Assembly (NCBI GenBank): GCA_963677445.2
Contig: CAXXGF010000054.1
Coordinates: 186,001 to 250,000, forward strand
Length of the DNA stretch: 64,000 nucleotides
DNA from: G963677445 sp963677445
GTDB lineage: Bacteria; Bacteroidota; Ignavibacteria; Ignavibacteriales; Melioribacteraceae
Direction of reading: 5' to 3'
In this document: positions 47,095 through 55,848 of the stretch, in pieces
How the letters are laid out: the number at the start of each line of letters is the position of its first letter
Position numbering within the stretch: the stretch's first letter is position 1
The notes under the pieces: generated by a model
The model's database searches: none
What the model was told of the DNA's origin: nothing
What the model saw: the letters and a program-made list of their open reading frames with translations, nothing else
Program-made: the position numbers and the translations under genes

Positions 47095-48987
47095 TTATAA
47101 TTTACTGTGAAATCCTTTCAGGTTGTCCGCGCATTTATTTATGTTTTTACCGATATTAGCCATTTCTTCACTTTTCGATTTTATTTTTTCAAATTCATTT
47201 TTTAAATCATCAATAGAAGGGATACCAGGCAGTTTTATTTTGAGTTTGTCAACAAGAGGTTTTATCGCTTTTTTGGCATATTTTTCAGCTACTTTTTTGA
47301 CAGCCTTTCCCAGTTTGCCGCCTGTTAAAATTTTCCTGATGCTGATGCTTATTTTTTTACCCAGGACTTTTTTTTCGAATTTTTTATCAAGAACATTATT
47401 AACCTTTCCAACGACATTATCAACTTTCTTAAGTTTATCCGTAAAACCATTAATAGCTGAATTAAATTTATCAACCGGTTTTTTCACTTTGGCTACAGAG
47501 GCGCTCAGGTTTTTAATTTTGTCAGCTTCTTTATCAAGTTTATCTATTTCCGCGGTAATTCCGGGCAAATTAGCTTTAACCTGCGAGATGCCATGCTCTC
47601 CTTTATCCCCGTTTTTTTGCAGTTTAATATCGATCAGCTTTTGTTTGAGTTTTAAGATTTCTTTTTCAGCGTTGTTGATTGCGGCGACAGAGTTATTTGA
47701 ATTCCAGATAGTAGGTGAAACAACAGCTTTTTCGAGATTATTTACTTTTCCCTCAATAGATTCAACTTTGGTTTTTGTTGTAGTGAGAGCCATCCTCAAT
47801 GTGGTTGCCGCTGTTCCGATCACCGGAAATTTTCCAAAAACGAACAGGGCGTCGGAATAATTATTGAGCCTTTTTGAAATTGATTCCAAACTATTACCGA
47901 TGTTCTGAGCTGACTGACAGGCAGGAACAGCTTCCCAAAGGAGTTTGTCTCTTGTTTCCCTTAATTTCTTCTGACAAGCCAATAATTTATCATAAGCTTT
48001 GTCAAGTTCCGGCGCGTTGGCTCCCTTAAGATCGGATAGTTTTTTGGGTGAATACTGGTAATCGCTGTGCACCCAGGCTTCTCCATTTTTCCTGTTGACG
48101 AACATTACATATGGCACCCCGTCAATAAAATAATGTGTAAGTCCCTGTATTCCCTTTGGATATCCGGTTGTTACCCAAAAAAATTTGCCCAGGGTTCCGG
48201 TGTCAGTCAGCTCAATACTCCAAAAGTGCCCGTTTTCATGATTTGAAAGAATAAGATGGTTGATACCGCCATAATTGAATACTGTAGAAGCTGATATACC
48301 GTTTTCAAATTTTGATGTTTCCCATGTTTGTTCACCCATTTTGCCGTCGGGTGTCAGTTTCCTGATCCATGCCTTTTTTGACTGGGATATCTTTAACAGA
48401 TAATTCTGGCCATGAGCTTCAAAGGTTGACATTGCCCTTACTTTGTTAACTTTGCTTTTGCCTTTGTATGTTTGTCTGCCAAACTTGCCATCATCGGTCA
48501 GCTCATAAATCCATGAAGTGCCGTCATCATATTTTTCCAGAACCGCGAAATTTTTAGAACCGGATTTGTAGGTTGTAATCTCGTCAATATTTTTCTCCCA
48601 GTTTTTGTTATCGGTAAATTTTCCTGTCTTACCATCAGTCGTGAGAGTTATAATCCAGGCGTGACCTGTTTCGCCGCTTGTAAGGATAAGGTAGGTTTTA
48701 GCACCTGCCTGGTAGGTTGCGGCTGCTTTGATCCCTTTTTCCCAGTTATCGGTATTCCAGGTTATATCCCCGACTGTTCCGTCATTATTAAGCCTGAATA
48801 TCCAGGCGTTGCCATGATCCTGTCTTTTCATGAAGACATAATTATTGCCACCACATTCGTAGGCGGTAATTTCCCCGATACTATTCACCCATTTGCTTGT
48901 AAACCATGTTGTTGTGGGATTCTGTGAAAATAAGAATGAAGTAAAAACCAAAAGAGATGCGATTATCCAGTTACGTATTGAAATCAT
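47095..48987 (-). CDS. Secreted propeller-repeat/coiled-coil protein, copy A
   Basis: 630 aa. Signal peptide at 1-21. Residues ~27-310 hold six repeats of ~46 residues with the pattern ..W...I..IT.Y..GG.NY......HG.AWI..L..DG..G, for example HGNAWIFRLNNDGTVG, TGHAWIITLTTDGKTG and KKAWIRKLTPDGKMG; the size and motif suggest a six-bladed tachylectin-2-like propeller. Residues ~315-630 are alpha-helical and very Lys-rich with heptad-like segments, and include a hydrophobic stretch (ALFVFGKFPVIGTAATTLRMAL, ~380-401) and a C-terminal basic coiled coil. No T9SS domain. The copy at 50502 is ~75-80% identical. Function unknown; a lectin or toxin-like role is a hypothesis. Confidence 0.85.
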   Translation of the reverse strand: MISIRNWIIASLLVFTSFLFSQNPTTTWFTSKWVNSIGEITAYECGGNNYVFMKRQDHGNAWIFRLNNDGTVGDITWNTDNWEKGIKAAATYQAGAKTYLILTSGETGHAWIITLTTDGKTGKFTDNKNWEKNIDEITTYKSGSKNFAVLEKYDDGTSWIYELTDDGKFGRQTYKGKSKVNKVRAMSTFEAHGQNYLLKISQSKKAWIRKLTPDGKMGEQTWETSKFENGISASTVFNYGGINHLILSNHENGHFWSIELTDTGTLGKFFWVTTGYPKGIQGLTHYFIDGVPYVMFVNRKNGEAWVHSDYQYSPKKLSDLKGANAPELDKAYDKLLACQKKLRETRDKLLWEAVPACQSAQNIGNSLESISKRLNNYSDALFVFGKFPVIGTAATTLRMALTTTKTKVESIEGKVNNLEKAVVSPTIWNSNNSVAAINNAEKEILKLKQKLIDIKLQKNGDKGEHGISQVKANLPGITAEIDKLDKEADKIKNLSASVAKVKKPVDKFNSAINGFTDKLKKVDNVVGKVNNVLDKKFEKKVLGKKISISIRKILTGGKLGKAVKKVAEKYAKKAIKPLVDKLKIKLPGIPSIDDLKNEFEKIKSKSEEMANIGKNINKCADNLKGFHSKL

Positions 48988-49110
48988 GGTACTACTCCTG
49001 CTTTATTGATTTTTAGTGAAATAAACTGATTTTCCTCATATCAGATTATTTGCACAATATTTCCAAAATATATGCCAACATATAAATCATTCGTTTTCTG
49101 AAGTATTATT

Positions 49111-49126
49111 CAACAATTTATTGTTG
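49111..49126. promoter_or_regulatory. Palindromic candidate operator, copy A
   Basis: CAACAATTTATTGTTG, perfect 7-bp arms, 124 bp upstream of the copy A start codon. The same palindrome with one central change is kept at the same distance upstream of copy B (52515-52530). Confidence 0.5.
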
Positions 49127-49264
49127 GATGATCTTTTCAGGGTAAAAAATCGTACACTATTTTGTCCAGGATAAGAAGAATATTAGACATAAATATAGTG
49201 AGAATATGAATTAAGACAAAATTATTGTTTAGTTAACAATTGATGGAAATAATTGAAGAAATAT

Positions 49265-50340
49265 CGGCTAAGTTCTAAATAATACCGCAAAAAGTATAAT
49301 ATTAGCAGTATGGAAAAACGAAAAAAGATAAAACTGTTATTCAGCGGGCTGCCTAATATTTCATAAAAAGAACTATTAGATGAATTACTTCAAGAGCAAG
49401 AACTAAAAGGATCGATACTCGAAATAGCCCAAGATGAAGTAACAAGAAAAAGAAAAAACAAACCATGTCCCCATTGCGGAGGAAAGAACGTATATAAAAG
49501 GGGTAAATAAAAGGGTGTTCAGATGTATCGTTGTAATGAGTGTGAAAGATGGTAAAGCGAAACTACGGGCACACCATTGTATGATATAAAACTAAAGAGT
49601 AAGTGGCAGTCATATTTACGCTGTATGCAAGAAGAAAAGCCGGTAAAAAAGATAACCCCGGAGTTGGGCATAAGCATGCAAACGAGTTTTTATTGGCGAC
49701 ACAAAATACTGAGTTCATTAGAACAATATGCTCCTGAGGAATTGACATCGGAAGTAGAATGTGATGAATTAGAGTTGCCAGTAAGTAATAAAGGAGCAAA
49801 AAACTTAGAGCGGAAGCCAAGAAAAAGAGGAAGCGACTTCAATCGTAATCAAGGTGAATCGGAAATCACAACGGTACAAGTATTAACGGCAGTAGAGCGG
49901 AGCGGAAGAAAGTATCTGAAAGCTGTAGAATCAAAACGTCTGAGTAAGGAAGAAATAGAGAAATCTTTAGAAGGCAAGCTATCCGGTGATGTTGTTTTAA
50001 TAACAGACAAACACCCTTCATACAGGGCTTTTGCGAAAGAGAACAGATCGATAAAACACAAAACTGTGAAATCCGGGGATCATGTTGATAAAAATGATAA
50101 AACCGCTAATTTGCAGAAAGTGAACAATGTACACTCACAAATAAGGAAATTTTTGCGTCCCTTTAATGGAGTAAGTTCAAAATATTTGCAGAACTATTTG
50201 AACTGGTATTCAATTGTAGATAATTCTGCATGAATAAACAAACCTTATTACAGTGGTTCTTGACAATCCTGACAACTGCTCAGGCATGTCATCTTTTTCT
50301 ACTATTCAAACAAAATACTGTTATTATTAAAACTTAGCCG
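49265..50340 (+). mobile_element. IS1595-family element, inactive
   Basis: About 1,076 bp bounded by imperfect inverted repeats CGGCTAAGTTCTAAATAATA (left) and its partner, inverted, CGGCTAAGTTTTAATAATA (right). It contains the dead transposase gene 49310-50233. It lies exactly between the two copies of the ~2.3-kb duplicated unit: the left flank ends the upstream region of copy A, and the right flank begins the 3' region of copy B. Target duplication not seen. Confidence 0.7.
49310..50233 (+). pseudogene. IS1595-family transposase with three in-frame TAA stops
   Basis: One frame of 308 codons is interrupted by TAA at 49364, 49508 and 49553. Conserved parts are intact around them: zinc ribbon CPHCGGKNVYKRGK ... 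MYRCNECERW, and an ISXO2-like DDE domain with VECDELELPVSNKG, LITDKHPSYRAFA, NVHSQIRKFLRPFNGVSSK and YLQNYLNWY. The open part (49577-50233) is not enough for activity. A different subgroup from the transposase at 42087. Confidence 0.9.
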
Positions 50341-50468
50341 GTAAGACTAATGAAAATATAAGGCTATGTCTCATACAGGCACATTATTTTGGCCTGGTTT
50401 GAGCATCTTATTATTCTGATCTGGTTTTTTGATGATAAAATGTCTTAGGTTAATAAAGACGGGGATAT

Positions 50469-50497
50469 AAAAAAAAGGCGCCGAAGCGCCTTTTTTA
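50469..50497 (-). terminator. Terminator of second propeller gene
   Basis: AAGGCGC-CGAA-GCGCCTT with flanking A/T runs, identical stem to 47062-47090; part of the duplicated 3' flank that starts at 50342. Confidence 0.85.
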
Positions 50498-50501
50498 TTC
50501 A

Positions 50502-52391
50502 CTATAATTTATTGTTGAATCCTTTTAGGTTGGCCGCGCATTTATTGATATTTTTACCGATATTGGCCATTTCTTCACCTTTTGATTTTGCCTTATCAAA
50601 TTCCTTTTTGATATCATCAATCGAAGGAACGCCGGGAAGTTTTATTTTTAATTTTTTCGCGAGGGGTTTTATCGCTTTTTTCGCGAATTTCTCGGCGACC
50701 TTTCTTATTGCTTTGCCAACTTTGCCACCGGTTAATACTTTGCGGATGCTTACGCTGAATTTCTTGCCAAGTATTTTTTTGGAGAATTTTTTATCAAGAA
50801 CTTTATTTACTTTTCCAACTACATTATCCACTTTTTTAAGCTTGCCTGTGAAATTTTTTACAGCTGAATTAAACTTATCGACAGGCTTTTTTACTTTAGA
50901 GATAGAACCGCTGAGTTTTTTAATTTTGTCAACTTCTTTATTCAGTTTATCAATTTCAGATGTAATGGCTGGTAAATTGGTTTTTACCTGAGAAATACCA
51001 TGCTCTCCATTATCAGCGTTTTTTTGCAGCTTCATATCAATGAGTTTTTGTTTTAGTTTCAGCAGCTCTCTTTCAGCATTGTTGAGAGCGGATACAGAAT
51101 TCTCTGAATTCCATATTGTCGGTTTTACCACAGCTTTATTCAGGTTATTTGCTTTTCCCTCCACAGATTCAACTTTTGTTTTTGTTGTGGTCAGGGTCAT
51201 TCTGAGAGTTGTCGCCGCTGTTCCAATAATCGGAATTTTGCCGAAAGCAAAAAGGGCGTCGGAATAATTATTTAGTCTGTCTGTAATTGATCCGAGACTG
51301 TTGCCGACATTCTGCGCTGACTTACAGGCCGGAATAGCTTCCCAAAGCAGTTTGTCCCTTGTTTCAGATAATTTATCCCGGCTGGCCGATAACTTTTCAT
51401 AAGCCTGATCAAGCTGCGAAGCGTTTGCTCCTTTAATATCGGATAGTTTTTTTGGTGAAAACTGGTAATCACTGTGCAGCCAGGCTTGCCCGTTATTGCG
51501 GTCAACAAGCATAACGTAAGGCATGCCATCAATATAATAGTGAGTGAGTCCCTGGATGCCCTTGGGATATTGTATGCTCAGGAAAAATCTACCTACTGTC
51601 CCTGCATCAGTCAGTTCAATGCTCCAGAAGTAGCCGTTTGACTGATTAGACAAAATAAGATGATTAATTCCTCCATATTTAAATATTGTTGAAGCGGATA
51701 TTCCCTTCTGCCAGTCTGATGTTTCCCAGGTTTGTTCACCCATTTTACCATCAGGAGTCAGTTTTCTGATCCATGCCTTTTTTGACTGGGATATTTTTAA
51801 CAGATAATTCTGACCATTGGCTTCAAAAGTTGACATGGCCCTGACTTTGTTAACTTTGCTTTTGCCTTTGTATGTCTGCTTACCAAACTTGCCATCATCT
51901 TTAAGCTCATATATCCAGGATGTCGCATTATCATATCCTTCCAGAACAGCATAGTTTTTCGAACCAGCCCGGTAAGTGGTTATCTCATATATCTTTTTCT
52001 GCCAGTTTTTATTATCGGTAAATTTACCGACTTTTCCGCCGGGATTTATAGTGATTATCCATGCATGACCGGTATTGCCGCTTGTAAGGATAAGGTAGGT
52101 TTTACCTCCTGCCTGGTAGGTTGCCGCTGCTCTTATATCTTTTTCCCAGTTGTTGGTTTTCCAGGTTTGTTTGCCCATAGTGCCGTCATCATTTAATTTG
52201 AAAATCCAGGCATCGCCATGATCCTGTCTTTTCTGGAAAACATAATTTTGTCCGGCGCATTCAAACGCGGTAATTTCACCGATATTTTTCTGCCAGCTAT
52301 CGGTGAACCAGGTGGTTTTGGGTTCCTGTGAAAATAATAATGAGGCTAAAACTAAAAGAGATGAGATTATCCAATTACGTAAAAAAGTCAT
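50502..52391 (-). CDS. Secreted propeller-repeat/coiled-coil protein, copy B
   Basis: 629 aa, same architecture as copy A: signal peptide, six ~46-residue propeller-like repeats (HGDAWIFKLNDDGTMG, TSWIYELKDDGKFG, KKAWIRKLTPDGKMG and others), then a Lys-rich helical half with hydrophobic stretch ALFAFGKIPIIGTAATTLRMTL and a basic C-terminus (LGKKFSVSIRKVLTGGKVGKA region). Differences from copy A are spread along the protein with one net residue lost, so both appear under selection rather than one decaying. GGAGTAG lies upstream of the ATG. Lies downstream of the beta-trefoil-like gene, separated by terminator and promoter. Confidence 0.85.
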   Translation of the reverse strand: MTFLRNWIISSLLVLASLLFSQEPKTTWFTDSWQKNIGEITAFECAGQNYVFQKRQDHGDAWIFKLNDDGTMGKQTWKTNNWEKDIRAAATYQAGGKTYLILTSGNTGHAWIITINPGGKVGKFTDNKNWQKKIYEITTYRAGSKNYAVLEGYDNATSWIYELKDDGKFGKQTYKGKSKVNKVRAMSTFEANGQNYLLKISQSKKAWIRKLTPDGKMGEQTWETSDWQKGISASTIFKYGGINHLILSNQSNGYFWSIELTDAGTVGRFFLSIQYPKGIQGLTHYYIDGMPYVMLVDRNNGQAWLHSDYQFSPKKLSDIKGANASQLDQAYEKLSASRDKLSETRDKLLWEAIPACKSAQNVGNSLGSITDRLNNYSDALFAFGKIPIIGTAATTLRMTLTTTKTKVESVEGKANNLNKAVVKPTIWNSENSVSALNNAERELLKLKQKLIDMKLQKNADNGEHGISQVKTNLPAITSEIDKLNKEVDKIKKLSGSISKVKKPVDKFNSAVKNFTGKLKKVDNVVGKVNKVLDKKFSKKILGKKFSVSIRKVLTGGKVGKAIRKVAEKFAKKAIKPLAKKLKIKLPGVPSIDDIKKEFDKAKSKGEEMANIGKNINKCAANLKGFNNKL

Positions 52392-52514
52392 TTTGCTACT
52401 CCTGCTTTAATGATTTTTCGTGAAATAACCTGATTTTCTTCATATCAGATTATTTGCACTATATTTTCAAAATATGTGCCAACATATAAATCATTTGTTT
52501 TCTGAAGTATAATT

Positions 52515-52530
52515 CAACAATTGATTGTTG
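52515..52530. promoter_or_regulatory. Palindromic candidate operator, copy B
   Basis: CAACAATTGATTGTTG, perfect 7-bp arms, 124 bp upstream of copy B. Next to it, both copies keep GATGATCTTTTYAGGG and the GTACACTATTTTGTCC segment, so the whole control region is conserved. Confidence 0.5.
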
Positions 52531-52735
52531 GATGATCTTTTTAGGGTAAAAAATCGTACACTATTTTGTCCAGGATAAGAAGAATTATGGACACAAATAT
52601 AGGGAGAAAATAAATTAAGACAAAATTATCGTTTAAGAACGGTTGTAATTCTGGTGTTGAGAGAAATATTGTTATTAACGGAAATTTTACTGATTGGGTT
52701 GTAAAAGAAACTGGAATGGAATGTTCTGGCAAATG

Positions 52736-52765
52736 AATAAAAAAGGGCGCCGCCGGCGCCCTTTA
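52736..52765 (-). terminator. Rho-independent terminator
   Basis: AAAGGGCGCC-GCC-GGCGCCCTTT; on the - strand it is followed by a T-run. Directly after the beta-trefoil-like gene. Confidence 0.85.
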
Positions 52766-52771
52766 GAATTT

Positions 52772-53740
52772 TTACCATAAACTCATTTTCGCGTTGAATA
52801 GCTTCCAAAGCTGGTCGGGAGCGCCGGTTTTTTCCTTGAATTGGATTATTCCGGTTCCCGGCTCAATTGTGAGTGCCCATTTGTCATCGGTGTTGTAAGG
52901 AACAAGCATCGAACCTTTTTGGCCTTCCGGCGCGCTCCTGAATACATAAAGCATTGAGTAGCCTGTCCTTCTATAAGGCACCTGCATTACTTCACCGGTT
53001 GTGAAAATACCATTGCCCGCTTCATCCTGCGGTGTGCACATAAACATTTTTGTCGCTGTATTCTGGATATAATAAATTCCTGAACCGGTTGGATGTACAA
53101 TAAGATTCCATGAAGAGCTGATATTATTTTTACCGCTTCCGTGCAACTTGGAGAATGCGCCTTTCTCAATGCCCATATATAATTTGGCGTTTTCGTTTAA
53201 AAGAACATTTCTATAAGCCACACCCCAGACCTGTTCCGGTGTATCAGCTTTTATTGTCTGCTGGACAAGTTCTCTGTTCTTAAGCATCGTAAGAGCTTTG
53301 CCGCTGTGTTTGAAAACAAAAAATGATGCGTATCGGTATTTTGCTGTATCTCTGACGATTTTGATTTTTTGATTATCTTTACCTGAATATTTTTCAGCGA
53401 CAATTTTGGCGTCATCCCCGGTGGATGAATTTTCGACTGTAAGAGCCCATTGTCCGAATACCGAGGTAATATAATTATAGCCATCTCCGGCATCCGAGAT
53501 TATAAATTTTTGTTCATCATTGGCCATAAAAGCTCCATTGGCTTTAAAGCCTGCCGGCTGGGCGCCCTTTTTCTGTCCGAGCAAGCCAGCGAACATATCA
53601 TCCACAGCGTCGGGATTTGTCGGATGTGTGAATTCCAACGCTGAGTCATCTTTTAAATTAAAAACATAATTATAAGTGCCGCTCCTGAATTGCGCGAGCA
53701 ACGATGTTGCGAGGATAAGAAAAGAAATAATGATTCTCAT
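52772..53740 (-). CDS. Secreted beta-trefoil (ricin B-like) protein
   Basis: 322 aa. Signal peptide at 1-16 (MRIIISFLILATSLLA). The rest shows two ~150-residue halves with trefoil-like features: repeated hydrophobic triplets around W/Q (GQWALTVENS, EQVWGVAYR, SSWNLIVHPTGSGIYYIQN, DKWALTIEPGTG, DQLWKLFNA), as in RicinB_lectin_2-like or actin-crosslinking trefoils. The Q-x-W signature is only partly kept, so sugar binding is uncertain. GGAGT precedes the ATG. It precedes the two propeller proteins on the same strand. Confidence 0.7.
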   Translation of the reverse strand: MRIIISFLILATSLLAQFRSGTYNYVFNLKDDSALEFTHPTNPDAVDDMFAGLLGQKKGAQPAGFKANGAFMANDEQKFIISDAGDGYNYITSVFGQWALTVENSSTGDDAKIVAEKYSGKDNQKIKIVRDTAKYRYASFFVFKHSGKALTMLKNRELVQQTIKADTPEQVWGVAYRNVLLNENAKLYMGIEKGAFSKLHGSGKNNISSSWNLIVHPTGSGIYYIQNTATKMFMCTPQDEAGNGIFTTGEVMQVPYRRTGYSMLYVFRSAPEGQKGSMLVPYNTDDKWALTIEPGTGIIQFKEKTGAPDQLWKLFNAKMSLW

Positions 53741-54064
53741 TGTTTACTCCGATTAGTAAAAATATAATTTCGCCAATGTTTCACAATTAGTGTGCCAAAA
53801 TCATCACGACCCGATAAACAAGTGTTTTCTATCCTTTTTCCCCTGTTTAATTCTCATTTTCCGGAAAAAAAAGAGATATGACTTTTATCGGTAACCGAAA
53901 CTTGTATAAAAAAGTATACGTTTTCAAGAAAAAAGCGTAGAAATTAGATGAAAATCTGGTAAAGACCTAAATATTACGGTTTATTTAAATAATTCTAAAT
54001 ACAATACCACAAGAACACCGCCACCTTCGAATTGAAATGTCTTACATTATCACAGGTAACTTTT
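53741..54064. other. Gene-free AT-rich stretch
   Basis: 324 bp; promoter region of the beta-trefoil gene expected near 53760-53900. Nothing else recognised. Confidence 0.5.
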
Positions 54065-55372
54065 TCACTCTTTGGAGTTTGAAAGGGTATTTTTAATAAC
54101 ATCGGCCCGGAAAGTTTTTGCTCTTCCTCCATGGCCCTTACGAAGTATCTCAACGGGTGGAATTTGATATACATTTATCCGGTCATCGAGGAAATCGGAA
54201 AAGGCGAGCAAAGTCCCGTCGGGTGAAATATCCAGTCCTGTGCACTGGTTACCGCCGACAATTACATCGAGGAGCTTTCCCCTTTCGGTATCGAAAAGCT
54301 GAACGACTCCCCATTCCGGACCTTTCAGGAGATATGATTTTTTATTGTTTTTGCCCCTGTTTGAAACCGCCATTATTTTACCATCCGGTGTAAGATCAAT
54401 TGTATTGGGATTACTGCCGGTATAAACAAAATGGCTGATTTTATCATTTTTAAGATTAATCGAAACCACTTTTCGCCGTCCCATATCTGATACGTAAAGA
54501 ATATTCCTTATTGTGTCGGGAGTGAAATGGCGCATGGCATATCCTCCTTTATAGAGTGTGTCAACTGCTGCAGTATCTGATAAGGATAATTTTTCTATGA
54601 CCCCTTCACCAAAACTCGCGCAATAAAGAGAGCTGTCCGCGGTGTGATAATAAAGCCCGCGGGGTGTTTTCGCGGTTTTATATAAATGGTCAATTTTCCC
54701 GGTGAGCAGATTTATTTCCGAAACATCATTCGTAATCCAGTTGGAAACCCACAGTATGGTTTCACTGCTGTTAAGCTCCATGATTTTGCACCAGCGCCCG
54801 CTGGTATCAAATTTTCTGATAACTTTTTTTGTTCCTGCATTGATTTCATAAACCTGGTTGCTTTCCATCTGGCTTACGTACGCTTTATCACCACTCCGGG
54901 TGAATTTTATTTCCACCGCTCCATATTTTCCCAGGGTGAATGAATGGATCTTTTCCCAGGAAGAGGTGGAATAAACCTCAATGGAAGGGGGACCGGCGAG
55001 GCAGGTTACCCATAGTTCCGACTGGTCCGGGGTGAAGGCGACTGCTTTGGGATGAGGCCCGCAAGAAAATTTTTTCACGCACTTGAGCAACTGTCCTTTT
55101 GGAACAGGATAAAATTCATACAGCGAATCGGTTTGCGTCAGGGTATCGATGAGAGGATTATAATTTTCCTCATCCATCTTTATAAAGGGTGAGCAAATTG
55201 TTGTTTTAACAGTGCAGGGGGTGACGCCTTCGAAAAATAAAGTGTCGCTATTAAACAACTTAAATTTAACACTGTCGGGGATTGAATGAATATAATAAGC
55301 ATTCTGTGACAGCAGATTTTGAGTCAGGGAAAGGATAAAAAAGGGGAGAAGAATAAATAATTTTCTGATCAT
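54065..55372 (-). CDS. YncE-like secreted beta-propeller protein
   Basis: 435 aa. Signal peptide at 1-22. After ~85 residues comes a seven-bladed YVTN/YncE-type propeller: HPKAVAFTPDQSELWVTCLAG, AVEIKFTRSGDKAYVSQMES, WCKIMELNSSETILWVSNW, PRGLYYHTADSSLYCASFG, MRHFTPDTIRNILYVSDMG, NTIDLTPDGKIMAVSNRG and CTGLDISPDGTLLAFSDF. Such proteins are periplasmic or surface binding modules; a partner is not evident. No ribosome site is obvious near the ATG. Confidence 0.85.
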   Translation of the reverse strand: MIRKLFILLPFFILSLTQNLLSQNAYYIHSIPDSVKFKLFNSDTLFFEGVTPCTVKTTICSPFIKMDEENYNPLIDTLTQTDSLYEFYPVPKGQLLKCVKKFSCGPHPKAVAFTPDQSELWVTCLAGPPSIEVYSTSSWEKIHSFTLGKYGAVEIKFTRSGDKAYVSQMESNQVYEINAGTKKVIRKFDTSGRWCKIMELNSSETILWVSNWITNDVSEINLLTGKIDHLYKTAKTPRGLYYHTADSSLYCASFGEGVIEKLSLSDTAAVDTLYKGGYAMRHFTPDTIRNILYVSDMGRRKVVSINLKNDKISHFVYTGSNPNTIDLTPDGKIMAVSNRGKNNKKSYLLKGPEWGVVQLFDTERGKLLDVIVGGNQCTGLDISPDGTLLAFSDFLDDRINVYQIPPVEILRKGHGGRAKTFRADVIKNTLSNSKE

Positions 55373-55848
55373 GTTATACCGGAAATTTTAGATGACCAAA
55401 AATATTGCCTCCTCATGAAAAAGGCAAAGAATATTTTTTTCAAAAAAAAGTTAAACTGGTAAGCCATAAACAAAAAGTCAAACAATTTTTTCACATCTGT
55501 CAAAACCGAAAACAATACACATGCCCGGTAGCTGAGCGGGATCGAAGCTACAACCGCTGGTATCGACTCCGCTGAACCTCCGGCAAATATTTGCAATAAA
55601 AATTTGCCATTTTGCGGAGAATTTAATTTCTCATGGAATAAATCTGTTCAAATATTTTCTTCGCGTCTTTGCGTTTTCGCGTGAGCAAGAACATTTCGAA
55701 TAGGGAATTTGTGATCCCCGGCATTCAAAATGTCCGCTTGCGGACATTAGCTCTGATTCCGGGAACAAGAAAATAAAGAGAGTGTTTGTATTATTAAAGA
55801 ACTTTTGAAAGCAAAATAATGATTACCAAATAACAGCAAGGATTTAAA
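55373..55848. repeat. Gene-free stretch with dispersed repeats
   Basis: A GTAGCTGAGCGGGATCG-AAGCTAC palindromic unit at 55528-55552, of a kind common in intergenic DNA, is followed by an inverted copy of the TTAAATTCTCCGCAAAATGG motif (55600-55625). The ORF at 55369-55596 crosses this palindrome and is not called. Promoter of msrAB expected in the last ~80 bp. Confidence 0.5.

Noticed and set aside
49310..49560. TAA read as a sense codon (recoding), because TAA interrupts both egtD and the IS transposase
   Set aside because: Many intact genes in the window (for example nqrA, nqrF, rpmB, msrAB) end at TAA, so reassignment is untenable; decay or errors explain it.
55369..55596. 75-codon ORF on the - strand
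   Set aside because: Runs through a palindromic repeat and overlaps the next gene's start.
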